Translations under genes and position numbers: made by a program
Shown here: in pieces, positions 16,518 to 24,257 of the stretch
Position numbering within the stretch: the stretch's first letter is position 1
How the letters are laid out: each line of letters starts with the position of its first letter
The notes under the pieces: model-generated
What the model saw: the letters and a program-made list of their open reading frames with translations, nothing else
Databases searched by the model: none
What the model was told of the DNA's origin: nothing
NCBI RefSeq assembly: GCF_026341275.1
Contig: NZ_JAIFZO010000002.1
Location: forward strand, 8,400,118 to 8,464,117
DNA length: 64,000 bases
Source of the DNA: Streptomyces ortus
GTDB lineage: Bacteria > Actinomycetota > Actinomycetes > Streptomycetales > Streptomycetaceae
Direction: 5' to 3'

Positions 16518-17126
16518 CTAACGCGGCCCCGACGATTCGGCCGCTCGATGCGGCAGGCCTTCGGCATTCCTGGCGGCGGCTGCCGCGACGGTTGCCAGTT
16601 CCTCGCCCGAGAAGCCGGCGCGGCTCAGGACGGCCAGGGACTTGTTCGTCGCCAGCGTGCACAACGCCAGCTCCGCCGCCTCCCGTTCAGCGACCCCCGT
16701 CGCCAGCAACGCCTGCTCAAGCCCCGTCCGCAAACTGTCGATCATCGCGCGGACCATGGTCTGGCCCTCCGCGTCGAGCGCCGGGAACTGCGTTGCCGAC
16801 ACCGTGAGCAGGCAGCCGTCCGGGACCGTCGGGTCGGCGATACGGTTCAGGGCGACCTGCAGGAAAGCGGCCACAGCCGCGCTCGGGCTCGGGTGGGGGC
16901 CGGACAACGCCCGCTCGTACAGCGGCTGGTACGTCTGCGCGTACCGCTGGAGGCTCTCGCGGAAGAGGGCGCTCTTGCCGCCGAAGGTGCCGTAGAGCGA
17001 GCCCCGGCCCAGGCCCGTGCCCTCGGTGAGGCGATCGATCGAGGCCTCCGAATAACCCCAGCGCCAGAAAACGTGCATCGCGCGTCGTAGTGCCTCGTCC
17101 ACGTCGAATTGCTTGCGGCCTGCCAT
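16518..17126 (-). CDS. TetR-family repressor
   Basis: The protein has 202 residues. The N-terminal helix-turn-helix is typical: DEALRRAMHVFWRWGYSEAS, then LTEGTGLGRGSLYGTFGGK. The C-terminal ligand domain is of the type found in regulators beside hydrolases and reductases (VPDGCLLTVSATQFP, like TetR_C_33). It is transcribed away from the alpha/beta-hydrolase gene, and the shared 57-base gap contains a strong palindrome, so it very likely represses both itself and the hydrolase. It converges on the end of the biosynthetic run (11 bases apart) and need not regulate it. Confidence 0.88.
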   Translation of the reverse strand: MAGRKQFDVDEALRRAMHVFWRWGYSEASIDRLTEGTGLGRGSLYGTFGGKSALFRESLQRYAQTYQPLYERALSGPHPSPSAAVAAFLQVALNRIADPTVPDGCLLTVSATQFPALDAEGQTMVRAMIDSLRTGLEQALLATGVAEREAAELALCTLATNKSLAVLSRAGFSGEELATVAAAAARNAEGLPHRAAESSGPR

Positions 17127-17145
17127 GGTCCGTCAGCCTACACAT

Positions 17146-17165
17146 CTTGTAACGATCGTTCAAAG
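17146..17165. promoter_or_regulatory. TetR operator palindrome
   Basis: CTTGTAACGATCGTTCAAAG has a perfect 10-base core AACGATCGTT (17151-17160), and outer bases CTT/AAG also pair. It lies between the divergent TetR and hydrolase genes. Nearby-encoded TetR proteins usually bind such sites as dimers and control both promoters. Confidence 0.75.
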
Positions 17166-17183
17166 ATGGGTAGGGTCGCCGGC

Positions 17184-18101
17184 ATGACAAGCCTGAGTTC
17201 GCTGCGACTGCCCGACGGATTCCTCGACGTCTTCACCAGCCGCCTCGTGGAGGTGAACGGTCTGCGGCTGCACGCCGTCACCGGTGGGGACGGCCCGGCG
17301 CTGCTCCTGGTCGGCGGCTGGCCCCAGACCTGGTACGCCTGGCGGGAGGTGATGCCCGCGCTCGCCCGCCGGCACAGCGTCGTCGCCGTCGACTCGCGCG
17401 GGTCAGGGCTCTCCGGCAAACCCGACGACGGGTACGACGCCGGCACGCTGGCAGCCGATCTGGTCGCGTTGATGGCCGAGCTCGGGCACGACCGGTTCGA
17501 CGTGGCCGGCCACGACATCGGTACGTGGACCGCGTACGCCCTCGCCGCCGATCACCCCGAGCGGGTGGGCCGGCTCGCCGTAATCGAAGCGGTCATCCCC
17601 GGTCTCACACCGTCCCCGCCGTTCTTCGGCCCGGCCGCGGTCAACCTGAAGCTCTGGCAGTTCGGCTTCAACCGGCTCCCCGACCTCAACGAGGAGCTGG
17701 TCCGGGGGCGCGAACGGCTCTTCTTCGGCCACCAGTTCGCCACCAAGGCGGCCACCCCGGCGGCGATCCCCTCGTACGCAGTCGATGTCTACGTGGACGC
17801 GATCGCCGCGGATCCGCGCGCGCTGCGGGCGAGCTTCGCGTACTACCGGGCGCTGGACGAGACGATCGCGCAGAACGAGCGGCGCGGCAGGACCCGGCTG
17901 TCACTGCCGGTGCTCGCCCTCGGCGGCGCGTTGTGGAGCGGCGCGAGTGCCGCCCATACGATGCGGCTGGCGGCCGACGATGTCACGGAAGTCGTCCTCG
18001 ACGACTGCGGCCACTACCCGGCGGAGGAGCAGCCGAGCCGGTTGGTCGAGACCCTGGAGAACTTCCTGACGGCCGACCGGCAACAGGCGCACAGCGGCTG
18101 A
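17184..18101 (+). CDS. Alpha/beta hydrolase, epoxide-hydrolase/dehalogenase type
   Basis: The protein has 305 residues. The oxyanion region is LLLVGGWPQTWYAWREVMPAL, the nucleophile elbow is VAGHDIGTWTAY (Asp nucleophile, as in epoxide hydrolases and haloalkane dehalogenases rather than Ser esterases), and the catalytic His is in DDCGHYPAEEQP. It would act on small hydrophobic epoxides or halides in the cytoplasm. I prefer ATG 17184 (TAGGG upstream) over the in-frame ATG at 17166, which lies within the operator region. The divergent TetR gene and the palindrome between them suggest induction by a substrate. Confidence 0.83.
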   Translation: MTSLSSLRLPDGFLDVFTSRLVEVNGLRLHAVTGGDGPALLLVGGWPQTWYAWREVMPALARRHSVVAVDSRGSGLSGKPDDGYDAGTLAADLVALMAELGHDRFDVAGHDIGTWTAYALAADHPERVGRLAVIEAVIPGLTPSPPFFGPAAVNLKLWQFGFNRLPDLNEELVRGRERLFFGHQFATKAATPAAIPSYAVDVYVDAIAADPRALRASFAYYRALDETIAQNERRGRTRLSLPVLALGGALWSGASAAHTMRLAADDVTEVVLDDCGHYPAEEQPSRLVETLENFLTADRQQAHSG

Positions 18102-18135
18102 ACTGCGCGAAGGGCAACAGGCTTGGTGTTGCGGT

Positions 18136-18187
18136 AGCACACCCGGCGCCAGCGCCAGCGCCGACGTCGGCGCCGACGCCGGGTGCT
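18136..18187 (+). terminator. GC-rich hairpin after the hydrolase gene
   Basis: AGCACACCCGGCG (18136-18148) can pair with CGCCGGGTGCT (18177-18187) with a two-base bulge. The GC-rich loop itself contains a GCCGACGTCGGC palindrome. It starts 35 bases after the hydrolase stop. No T-run follows, as is common for Streptomyces terminators. Confidence 0.5.
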
Positions 18188-18268
18188 CGTCCTGGACGTC
18201 CGACTCGCGCAGCTGCCGGCGTGAGAAACAGGGTGCGGCCAGCTGAACTGAGGTGATAGGTAAGCGAT

Positions 18269-19036
18269 GTGACAGACAGTCTTGAGCTTGAGTATGGGGC
18301 CCTGCTGCAACTGATCGACGAGCGTTCGGCCGCGTTCGGCAGTGCCGTTGCCGCCGCGCCCGGTCTCGACGCGCCGGTGCCGTCCTGCCCCGGGTGGACG
18401 GTGTCCGATCTGGTGCAGCATCTGGGGACAGGCCAGCGATGGTGGGCTGAGATCGTCACTGCGGGCCCGGCCGAGGCTGCACCGGCCAAGGAGGCGGCAC
18501 AGGTGCCGCGTGAGCTCGGCGCACTGCTGGCCTGGTACGCCGAGTCGAACGAGCTGCTGCTGAGGGCGCTGCGCGAGGCCGGCCCGGGGCGTGCGTGCTG
18601 GGCCTGGTGGGGTGCGGGCCTGTCGCCTGCGAATTCCTGGGGTGTTGCCAGGCGCCGGGTGCACGAGGTGCTGGTGCACACCTACGACGCCCAGCTCGCG
18701 GCAGGCGCCGTGCAGCCGATGCCGGTGGAGGTCGCGCTCGACGGCGTGGCGGAGTTCCTCGACACCTGCAGCTCCACCCCGGCGCCCTGGCCGCACGAGC
18801 CCGCCACCATCCACTACCACGCCACCGAGGGCCGCTCCTGGCTCCTCGCACTGGACAACACCGGCGCCTGGCCCACACCCCTCCGGGACGACGCCGCGCC
18901 CCCCTCCGCCTCGGCCACAGGCACGGCCGAGCAGTTGCTGCTCTTCGTCTGGGGCCGCATCACGCCGAGCGACCTGAAGATCGGGGGCGACCAGCAAGTG
19001 TTCGAGCGGCTGATCGCCTGGGAGCCCGAGGAGTAG
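18269..19036 (+). CDS. Maleylpyruvate-isomerase-family, mycothiol-dependent enzyme
   Basis: The protein has 255 residues. The N-terminal DinB-like four-helix domain has the family motif CPGWTVSDLVQHLGTGQRWW near residue 40. Metal-ligand positions continue with RRRVHEVLVHTYDAQLA near residue 140. The C-terminal domain ends LLLFVWGRITPSDLKIGGD. Such proteins use mycothiol, the thiol of actinobacteria, for isomerisation or conjugation; most paralogues have unknown substrates. GTG 18269 is preceded by GAGGTGATAGG. It stands alone between a hydrolase and a dehydrogenase gene. Confidence 0.82.
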   Translation: MTDSLELEYGALLQLIDERSAAFGSAVAAAPGLDAPVPSCPGWTVSDLVQHLGTGQRWWAEIVTAGPAEAAPAKEAAQVPRELGALLAWYAESNELLLRALREAGPGRACWAWWGAGLSPANSWGVARRRVHEVLVHTYDAQLAAGAVQPMPVEVALDGVAEFLDTCSSTPAPWPHEPATIHYHATEGRSWLLALDNTGAWPTPLRDDAAPPSASATGTAEQLLLFVWGRITPSDLKIGGDQQVFERLIAWEPEE

Positions 19037-19432
19037 CCGGCCCAGGCTGACGAGGACGCAGAGAACGATGAACTCCGAGATGACGAGGACGATCGGCCCG
19101 AGTTCCCGGCAGGAGATGCGCCGGTGATCGGTGGCCGGTGATCTGCCGCGATCCACATCATGAAATTTCCGTAATTCGCGCATGCGTCATGGTTTCGCCT
19201 CGCGGTCCGACGGGGACCCGGGCCCTACGCCGCCGGAGCGCCAGGGCTTCGCGTCGCAGGCATCCGCGGCGCCGTTCCACCCGAACCGGGTGAGCGCCCC
19301 AGAAGGCATGCCGGAGCCACGGACCGCGTCCCACCAACTCCCAGGCGTCCAGCTTTCGGGAGCAGGGCTCTTCGTGACGGCTCCCTCACCGCAAGTGGTG
19401 CGGTCATGCCGTCCTTTGAAGGGATCGCAATC
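19037..19432. other. Intergenic region, no gene seen
   Basis: 396 bases between the isomerase and formaldehyde dehydrogenase genes. A short hydrophobic stretch can be read on the minus strand around 19020-19110, but it continues only as antisense of the isomerase gene and I do not count it as a gene. The promoter of the dehydrogenase should lie here. Confidence 0.5.
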
Positions 19433-20608
19433 ATGAAAGCAGCGGTATACGAAGGACCACGTACGGTCACCGTGAAGGACGTACCGGACGCGAAGATCGA
19501 GCACCCCTGCGACATCCTCGTCAAGATCACCGCCACCAACATCTGCGGTTCGGACCTGCACATGTACGAGGGCCGCACCTCCTTCGAGTCCGGCCGCACC
19601 CTGGGGCACGAGAACATGGGCCAGGTCGTGGAGGTCGGCCCGGCCGTGCGCAAGGTCCAGGTGGGCGAGTACGTGGTCCTGCCCTTCAACATCGCCTGCG
19701 GCTTCTGCAAGCAGTGCGAGCGGGGTCTGACCAACTACTGCCTGACCATGCAGCCGGAACCGGACCTCGCCGGAGCCGCCTACGGATTCGCCGACATGGG
19801 CCCCTACCAGGGCGGCCAGGCGGAGCTGCTGCGCGTGCCCTATGGCGACTTCAATGCACTTCGTCTGGGTGAGGACGCCGCTGAGCGGCAGGCCGACTAC
19901 GTGATGCTCGCCGACATCTTCCCCACCGGCTATCACGCCACCGAGATGGCCGACGTCAAACCGGGCGACCAGACGATCGTCTTCGGGGCGGGGCCCGTCG
20001 GGCTGATGGCGGCCTACTCCGCCCTCATCAAGGGGGCCGGTCGCGTCTGGGTGGCCGACCACCAGCCCGACCGGCTGCGCAAGGCGGAGGAGATCGGGGC
20101 CATCGCGATCAACACCGTCGAGCAGGACCCGGCGGAGGTCGTCAAGGAAGCCACCCTCGGTCTCGGTGCCGACAACGGCTGTGAATGTGTCGGCTACCAG
20201 GCGCACGACCCCCAGGGGCAGGAGGACGCCAGCCTTACGCTCAACGGCCTGATCGACTCGGTCAGGTTCACCGGCCATATAGGCGTGGTGGGCGTGTTCC
20301 TGCCGCAGGACCCTGGTGGTGCACAGGCTCAGGGGGAGCTGGAAGCACAGGGCAAGGTCCCGATCGACTTCGGGATGATGTGGTTCAAGGGCCAGCGCAT
20401 GGGCACCGGGCAGGCGCCGGTGAAGAGGTACAACCGGGCGCTGCGGGACCTGATCGCCGGCGGGAAGGCGCAGCCGAGCTTCCTCGTCTCCCACGAGCTC
20501 AGCCTGGACGAGGCCCCCGCCGCCTACGAGCACTTCGACGCCCGCGACGACGGCTGGACCAAGGTGGTCCTGCACCCCGACGGTCACGGCAACGGCCACA
20601 AGCGGTAA
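19433..20608 (+). CDS. Zinc alcohol dehydrogenase, glutathione-independent formaldehyde dehydrogenase type
   Basis: The protein has 391 residues of the medium-chain dehydrogenase fold. The catalytic zinc site is NICGSDLHMYEGR, with GRTLGHENMG (His-Glu). The structural-zinc cysteines are in ACGFCKQCERGLTNYC. The NAD loop is VFGAGPVGLMAA. The insertion with DPQGQEDASLTLN and VPIDFGMMWFKGQRMGTGQAPVKRYN is typical of the FdhA-like group. It oxidises formaldehyde or other aldehydes/alcohols with NAD. GAAGGGA precedes the ATG at 19433. It appears monocistronic. Confidence 0.88.
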   Translation: MKAAVYEGPRTVTVKDVPDAKIEHPCDILVKITATNICGSDLHMYEGRTSFESGRTLGHENMGQVVEVGPAVRKVQVGEYVVLPFNIACGFCKQCERGLTNYCLTMQPEPDLAGAAYGFADMGPYQGGQAELLRVPYGDFNALRLGEDAAERQADYVMLADIFPTGYHATEMADVKPGDQTIVFGAGPVGLMAAYSALIKGAGRVWVADHQPDRLRKAEEIGAIAINTVEQDPAEVVKEATLGLGADNGCECVGYQAHDPQGQEDASLTLNGLIDSVRFTGHIGVVGVFLPQDPGGAQAQGELEAQGKVPIDFGMMWFKGQRMGTGQAPVKRYNRALRDLIAGGKAQPSFLVSHELSLDEAPAAYEHFDARDDGWTKVVLHPDGHGNGHKR

Positions 20609-20686
20609 GGAGCCCAGGCCCAGGCCCGTACACCGTTCCATGACCCGCCCTACCTGGCCCGCGCACCAGGTCGGCGACGCGCGCGT

Positions 20687-21559
20687 TCAGTGACCGATGC
20701 TGTCCAGTTCGGCCAGGTCCTCCTCGGGCAGGGTAAGCCCGGCACCTGCGAGGTTTTCACGCAGGTGGACGGTGGATGACGTGCCGGGGATGAGCAGGAT
20801 GTTCGGTGAGCGGTGCAGCAACCAGGCCAGGGCGACCGACATCGGCGTCGCCTGCAGCCGGCTCGCGACCTTCGAGAGCGCTTCCGACTGGAGCGGGGTG
20901 AAGCCTCCGAGGGGGAAGAAGGGCACGTAGGCGATGCCGTCGGCGGCGAGGCGGTCTACGAGGTCGTCGTCGTGACGGTGGGCGAGGTTGTACATGTTCT
21001 GCACGCACACGATGGAGGTGACGCGGCGGGCCTCGGCGACCTGTTCCGCGGTGACGTTGCTGACGCCGAGATGGCGGATCAGTCCCTGTTGCTGGAGGTC
21101 GGCGAGGGTCTCGAATGCTTCGGTGATCGAGCCGGGCCCAGGGCCCTGGGCATCACCCATGCGCATATTGACCAGGTCGAGAGTCTCGACACCGAGGGAT
21201 TCGAGGTTCTCGTGGACCTGCTTGCGGATGTCGGCGGGTCGCCGGGCCGTGGGCCAGCCGCCCTGTGCGTCGCGGGTCGCGCCCACTTTGGTGGCGATGA
21301 ACAGCGATTCCGGGTAGGGGTGCAGCGCTTTGCGGATCAGCTCGTTCGTAACGCGCGGTCCGTAGGCGTCACTGGTGTCGATGTGGGTGATACCGAGGCC
21401 GACCGCGTTACGCAGGACGCTCCGGGCACCCTCGGGGTCGGCGGGCGGTCCCATGACCCACGGGCCGGCCAGCTGCATCGCGCCGTAGCCGAACCGGGTG
21501 ACGACCGAGTCTCCCAGTGTCCACGTTCCGCCCGGGAGAGGTGTGGAGTGCGTCGTCAT
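20687..21559 (-). CDS. Aldo/keto reductase
   Basis: The protein has 290 residues of the (beta/alpha)8 AKR fold. Catalytic tetrad members are visible: Asp and Tyr in THIDTSDAYGPRVTNELI and Lys in SLFIATKVG. The NADPH end contains RSPNILLIPGTSSTVHLREN. The substrate is probably a small carbonyl compound. AAAGG precedes the start at 21559. The frame continues upstream, but those residues look unlike the family and overlap an AraC relic on the other strand. Confidence 0.88.
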   Translation of the reverse strand: MTTHSTPLPGGTWTLGDSVVTRFGYGAMQLAGPWVMGPPADPEGARSVLRNAVGLGITHIDTSDAYGPRVTNELIRKALHPYPESLFIATKVGATRDAQGGWPTARRPADIRKQVHENLESLGVETLDLVNMRMGDAQGPGPGSITEAFETLADLQQQGLIRHLGVSNVTAEQVAEARRVTSIVCVQNMYNLAHRHDDDLVDRLAADGIAYVPFFPLGGFTPLQSEALSKVASRLQATPMSVALAWLLHRSPNILLIPGTSSTVHLRENLAGAGLTLPEEDLAELDSIGH

Positions 21560-21592
21560 AGCGGTGCCTTTCGCCTTGGTGAGGGGTGGTGT

Positions 21593-21727
21593 CTCCGCCG
21601 CAGCGCGACACTCGCCTCCATCGCCCACTCCGTGGGATACGGATCCGAGAGCGCCCTCAGCGTCGCCTTCAAGAGGATCTGGGGAATGCCTCCCGGCGAC
21701 TACCGCAAGCATCCCGTGATGCCTTGA
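21593..21727 (+). pseudogene. Relic: C-terminal end of an AraC-family regulator
   Basis: The forward frame reads LRRSATLASIAHSVGYGSES followed by ALSVAFKRIWGMPPGDYRK and a stop at 21727. This is the second helix-turn-helix of AraC/XylS proteins (SIAxxVGYxSExAFxxAFKRxxGxxPGxYR). The rest of the gene is absent: upstream bases are the leader of the aldo/keto reductase on the other strand. It looks like the stump left after a deletion that removed a divergent regulator. Confidence 0.75.
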
Positions 21728-21899
21728 TGCCTTGACGTAGTTGAGGAGGCGCGTCACCACTGAGGTAAGTGGATACCGACAGTCGATTTGGCGGGCGTTC
21801 ATCTGTCGTCCTGACTGGTAGTCATGACGATCATCGGTGGTGGATCTTTTTCGTGGCGCGTGCGGGCGGCGTGTGTCTGCCCTTCAGCAGGAGACCCAT

Positions 21900-22230
21900 G
21901 TGACGGTTGACCGCCGATGTGCAGTGTCCGGCATTGCCCTGGCCTTGGTGCTTACCGTGTCGGCCTGCTCGGCCGAGCAGGCGTCCGGGTCGGCAGGAAG
22001 CGCCCCGGCGTCGAAAAGGGAGTGACTCTCCCAGGCCTCCGCTTACCGGCACGGAGATCGAGGCCGCCACTAAGGGCGGCGCCACGCTGGCCTCCTACAA
22101 CGGTGCGGGAGCACAGAGGGCCTTCCGCATGCTCCACGACGCGCTGCCCGCTGCGTACTCAGCCCGGTGTTGCTCATCGGCCCAGTATCCCGACCAGTTG
22201 GGTTCCCCGCCGCGTGGACTTTCGGCGTGA
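21900..22230 (+). pseudogene. Frameshifted small lipoprotein remnant
   Basis: GTG 21900, with CAGGAGAC upstream, opens a signal peptide (RRCAVSGIALALVLTVSACS) with lipobox VSAC, but a stop comes after about 41 codons. The +1 frame then shows clear coding bias (LTGTEIEAATKGGATLASYN, then GAGAQRAFRMLHDALP) as if one base had been gained or lost near 22010-22030. It then degenerates to a stop at 22230. I read this as one inactivated lipoprotein gene. A real 41-residue lipopeptide is the alternative. Confidence 0.5.
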
Positions 22231-22424
22231 CCCGACGCCCGACGCACTCGCCGGCGCAACCATGACTTCACTGCTTGCTCGCTGCGAATGACCGTCGCGG
22301 GCCGAGCCAAAACCGTAGGACAGGTTCAGGGTCCAGTATTCAGTGTTCAGTGTTCAGTGCGATGGATTCCTCGTCGGCCGTGAAGCGTCGGATGCCGTCG
22401 ATGCCACAGCCCCGCGCAGGAGCT

Positions 22425-22829
22425 CTAGGAGTTGCTCCAGCCGCCCGGGCTGCGATACACGTCCACCAGGTCCACGACGAAGAGGAGGGTCGAGCCCGCC
22501 GGGATCAAGGGTGATGGCGACTGATTGCCGTAGCCGAGACGTGGGGGAACGATGATCTCGCGTCGGCCTCCGACCCTCATTCCTTTCACTCCCCGGTCCC
22601 AGCCCTTGATGACCCTGCCACCGCCCAGGGCGAACTTGAACGGCTGGTCCCGGTCCCAAGAGGCATCGAACTCCTTCCCGGACCCGAAGGTCACCCCCAC
22701 GTAGTGGACCCTGACCACCATGCCCGACTTCGCCTCGGCTCCGTCCCCGACGACCAGGTCCCGGATGGTCAACCCGGTCGGCGCGTCACCCTGCGGAACG
22801 TCGACCTCGGGCTTCGTCAGTTCGCTCAT
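22425..22829 (-). CDS. FKBP-type peptidyl-prolyl cis-trans isomerase
   Basis: The protein has 134 residues with one FKBP domain. Pocket residues are recognisable: VVRVHYVGVTFGSGKEFDAS, PFKFALGGGRVIKGWDRGVKG-like core (split here as FALGGGRVIKGWD and GMRVGGRREI), LGYGNQSPSPLIPAGSTLLF and the closing VDLVDV. It is a cytoplasmic proline isomerase like the 12-kDa Streptomyces FKBPs, slightly longer at the N-terminus. I start it at 22829 (GAGGGTG upstream). It stands alone. Confidence 0.9.
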   Translation of the reverse strand: MSELTKPEVDVPQGDAPTGLTIRDLVVGDGAEAKSGMVVRVHYVGVTFGSGKEFDASWDRDQPFKFALGGGRVIKGWDRGVKGMRVGGRREIIVPPRLGYGNQSPSPLIPAGSTLLFVVDLVDVYRSPGGWSNS

Positions 22830-23154
22830 CGCACCCTCACAGCTCGCAACCACATGTCTTCCGTACGGGCTCGACGGGATACATGACACCTCACGCGGGA
22901 GAGGGACACACTACCGGGAGTCCCGAATCCGCCTGAGGGTCATCTGCCACGGCACTGATCGCCACGTCCACATGACGATGAGTCTCCCGGCTTGCGCAAG
23001 GGCCGGTGGTCAGGCCGACCCCGAGGGGTGGCAAGCACGTTGCGGGGCTGCAAGGACTGTAGGGGGATCGCGGGCCTGCCCGGCCGTTGGCGCGTTGGCG
23101 CGTCGGCGGGTCCGCGTGCGACCGTGGTGCTGCCCGGCGAACGCGGATGCCTGA
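22830..23154. other. Intergenic region, no gene seen
   Basis: 325 bases between the FKBP start and the end of the LLM oxidoreductase gene, both on the minus strand. It should contain the FKBP promoter. No coding bias or strong repeat was seen. Confidence 0.5.
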
Positions 23155-24018
23155 TCAGAGCACCGGCGGCCCCACCTCGATGCGGCGCAGCACCGGAAGG
23201 AGGCGGTCCAGGTCGGGGCCGGTCTGGACCTGTCGCTCGTCCCACCAGGTGGCACCGGCGTCGTGCAGGGGACCGATCACATCCCTGGCCTTCTCCGGCT
23301 GAGGGGGCGTGGCCCCTCCGAGTACGAACTCGAAGGGCTGCTCGACCCCGGCTGAGCGGTGCTTGCGCACATAGTCGACCAGCTCACGTACCTCCGCCAT
23401 GTCCGGTACGTGACCATGGCGGGCCGACTCGAAGAGCGGCACCGCGCCGTCCCACCGCGCTGCCCGCCGCATGGGCGCACGACGCGGCCAGAACCCGCCG
23501 ATCCACACCGGCGGAGCGGGCCGCTGCGCGGTGGTGGGCAGCAGCGCCACATCCCGGACCTCGTAGTGCCGACCGTGGTGGTTCACCGGTTCACCGGACC
23601 AGAAGCGGCCCAGCAGTTCCAGTCCCTCGTCCAGCCGCTCGGCGAGTACGCGTGGCTCGGCGGCGTCGCCGAAGCTGTGGTACTCGTCCTCGACCGGCCC
23701 GCCCAGACCGGCGGCGAAGATCACCCGGCCCCCGCTGAGATGGTCCAGGGTGGCCACCTGGCGGGCCAGTTGCTGCGGACGGTAGCGGGGGACCGGCGTC
23801 AGCAGGGTGCCCAGCCGGATTCGGGAGGTCGCCAGCGCGGCCGCGGTCAGCAGCATCCAGGGATCGCCGAAGGGACGCCCTTGGTGCCGACGGTGCAGGA
23901 CGTGGTCCCAGACGAAGAGCCCGTCCCAGCCGGCCTGTTCGGCCGCCGCTGCCGCCGTCGCGACGTTACGGGGGTCGGCGAAGTCACCGAAGTTCGGGAT
24001 GTTGACGGAGAAGCGCAT
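23155..24018 (-). CDS. LLM-class (luciferase-like) flavin-dependent oxidoreductase
   Basis: The protein has 287 residues of the bacterial luciferase/F420 fold: MRFSVNIPNFGDFADPRNVA at the start, GWDGLFVWDHVLHRR, TSRIRLGTLLTPVPRYRPQQ, and DHLSGGRVIFAAGLGG. The last is typical of actinobacterial LLM proteins, many of which use F420 or FMN. The substrate is unknown. The ribosome site is weak. It lies alone on the minus strand, 239 bases after the P-type ATPase gene. Confidence 0.85.
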   Translation of the reverse strand: MRFSVNIPNFGDFADPRNVATAAAAAEQAGWDGLFVWDHVLHRRHQGRPFGDPWMLLTAAALATSRIRLGTLLTPVPRYRPQQLARQVATLDHLSGGRVIFAAGLGGPVEDEYHSFGDAAEPRVLAERLDEGLELLGRFWSGEPVNHHGRHYEVRDVALLPTTAQRPAPPVWIGGFWPRRAPMRRAARWDGAVPLFESARHGHVPDMAEVRELVDYVRKHRSAGVEQPFEFVLGGATPPQPEKARDVIGPLHDAGATWWDERQVQTGPDLDRLLPVLRRIEVGPPVL

Positions 24019-24257
24019 CCCAGCAGGATGCGCAGCCGACCACGAAGCAGCAACCGGATTTGGCTACAGGTGTCTTCACGGCAGGCTGCGGACCACTTGG
24101 GCGATCGTGCCGTCCGCGGCTCCTGCGCGGGTTGACGACCTGATGGTCCCCGGAATCCGGCCAAGAACCGGTCGCTCGCCCTTGCTCCGCCGCGCTGCCG
24201 TACGGTGCGGGAGTCGGGCCCCCGACCCGCCACCCGGCTGCATGCGGACGGCGCGCG

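Noticed and set aside
18136..18187. Attachment (att) site
   Set aside because: The inverted repeat is perfect enough only for a hairpin; no integrase or tRNA is near.
18014..19183. Minus-strand frame beginning near 19183 with a hydrophobic stretch (IVLVISEFIVLCVLVSLG)
   Set aside because: Only the first 50 codons lie outside the isomerase gene and the rest is antisense to it. It might be a relic of a membrane protein, but the evidence is too thin.
22320..22355. Short CAGTGTT direct repeats
   Set aside because: Only two or three imperfect copies in an intergenic stretch without nearby promoter features; probably chance.
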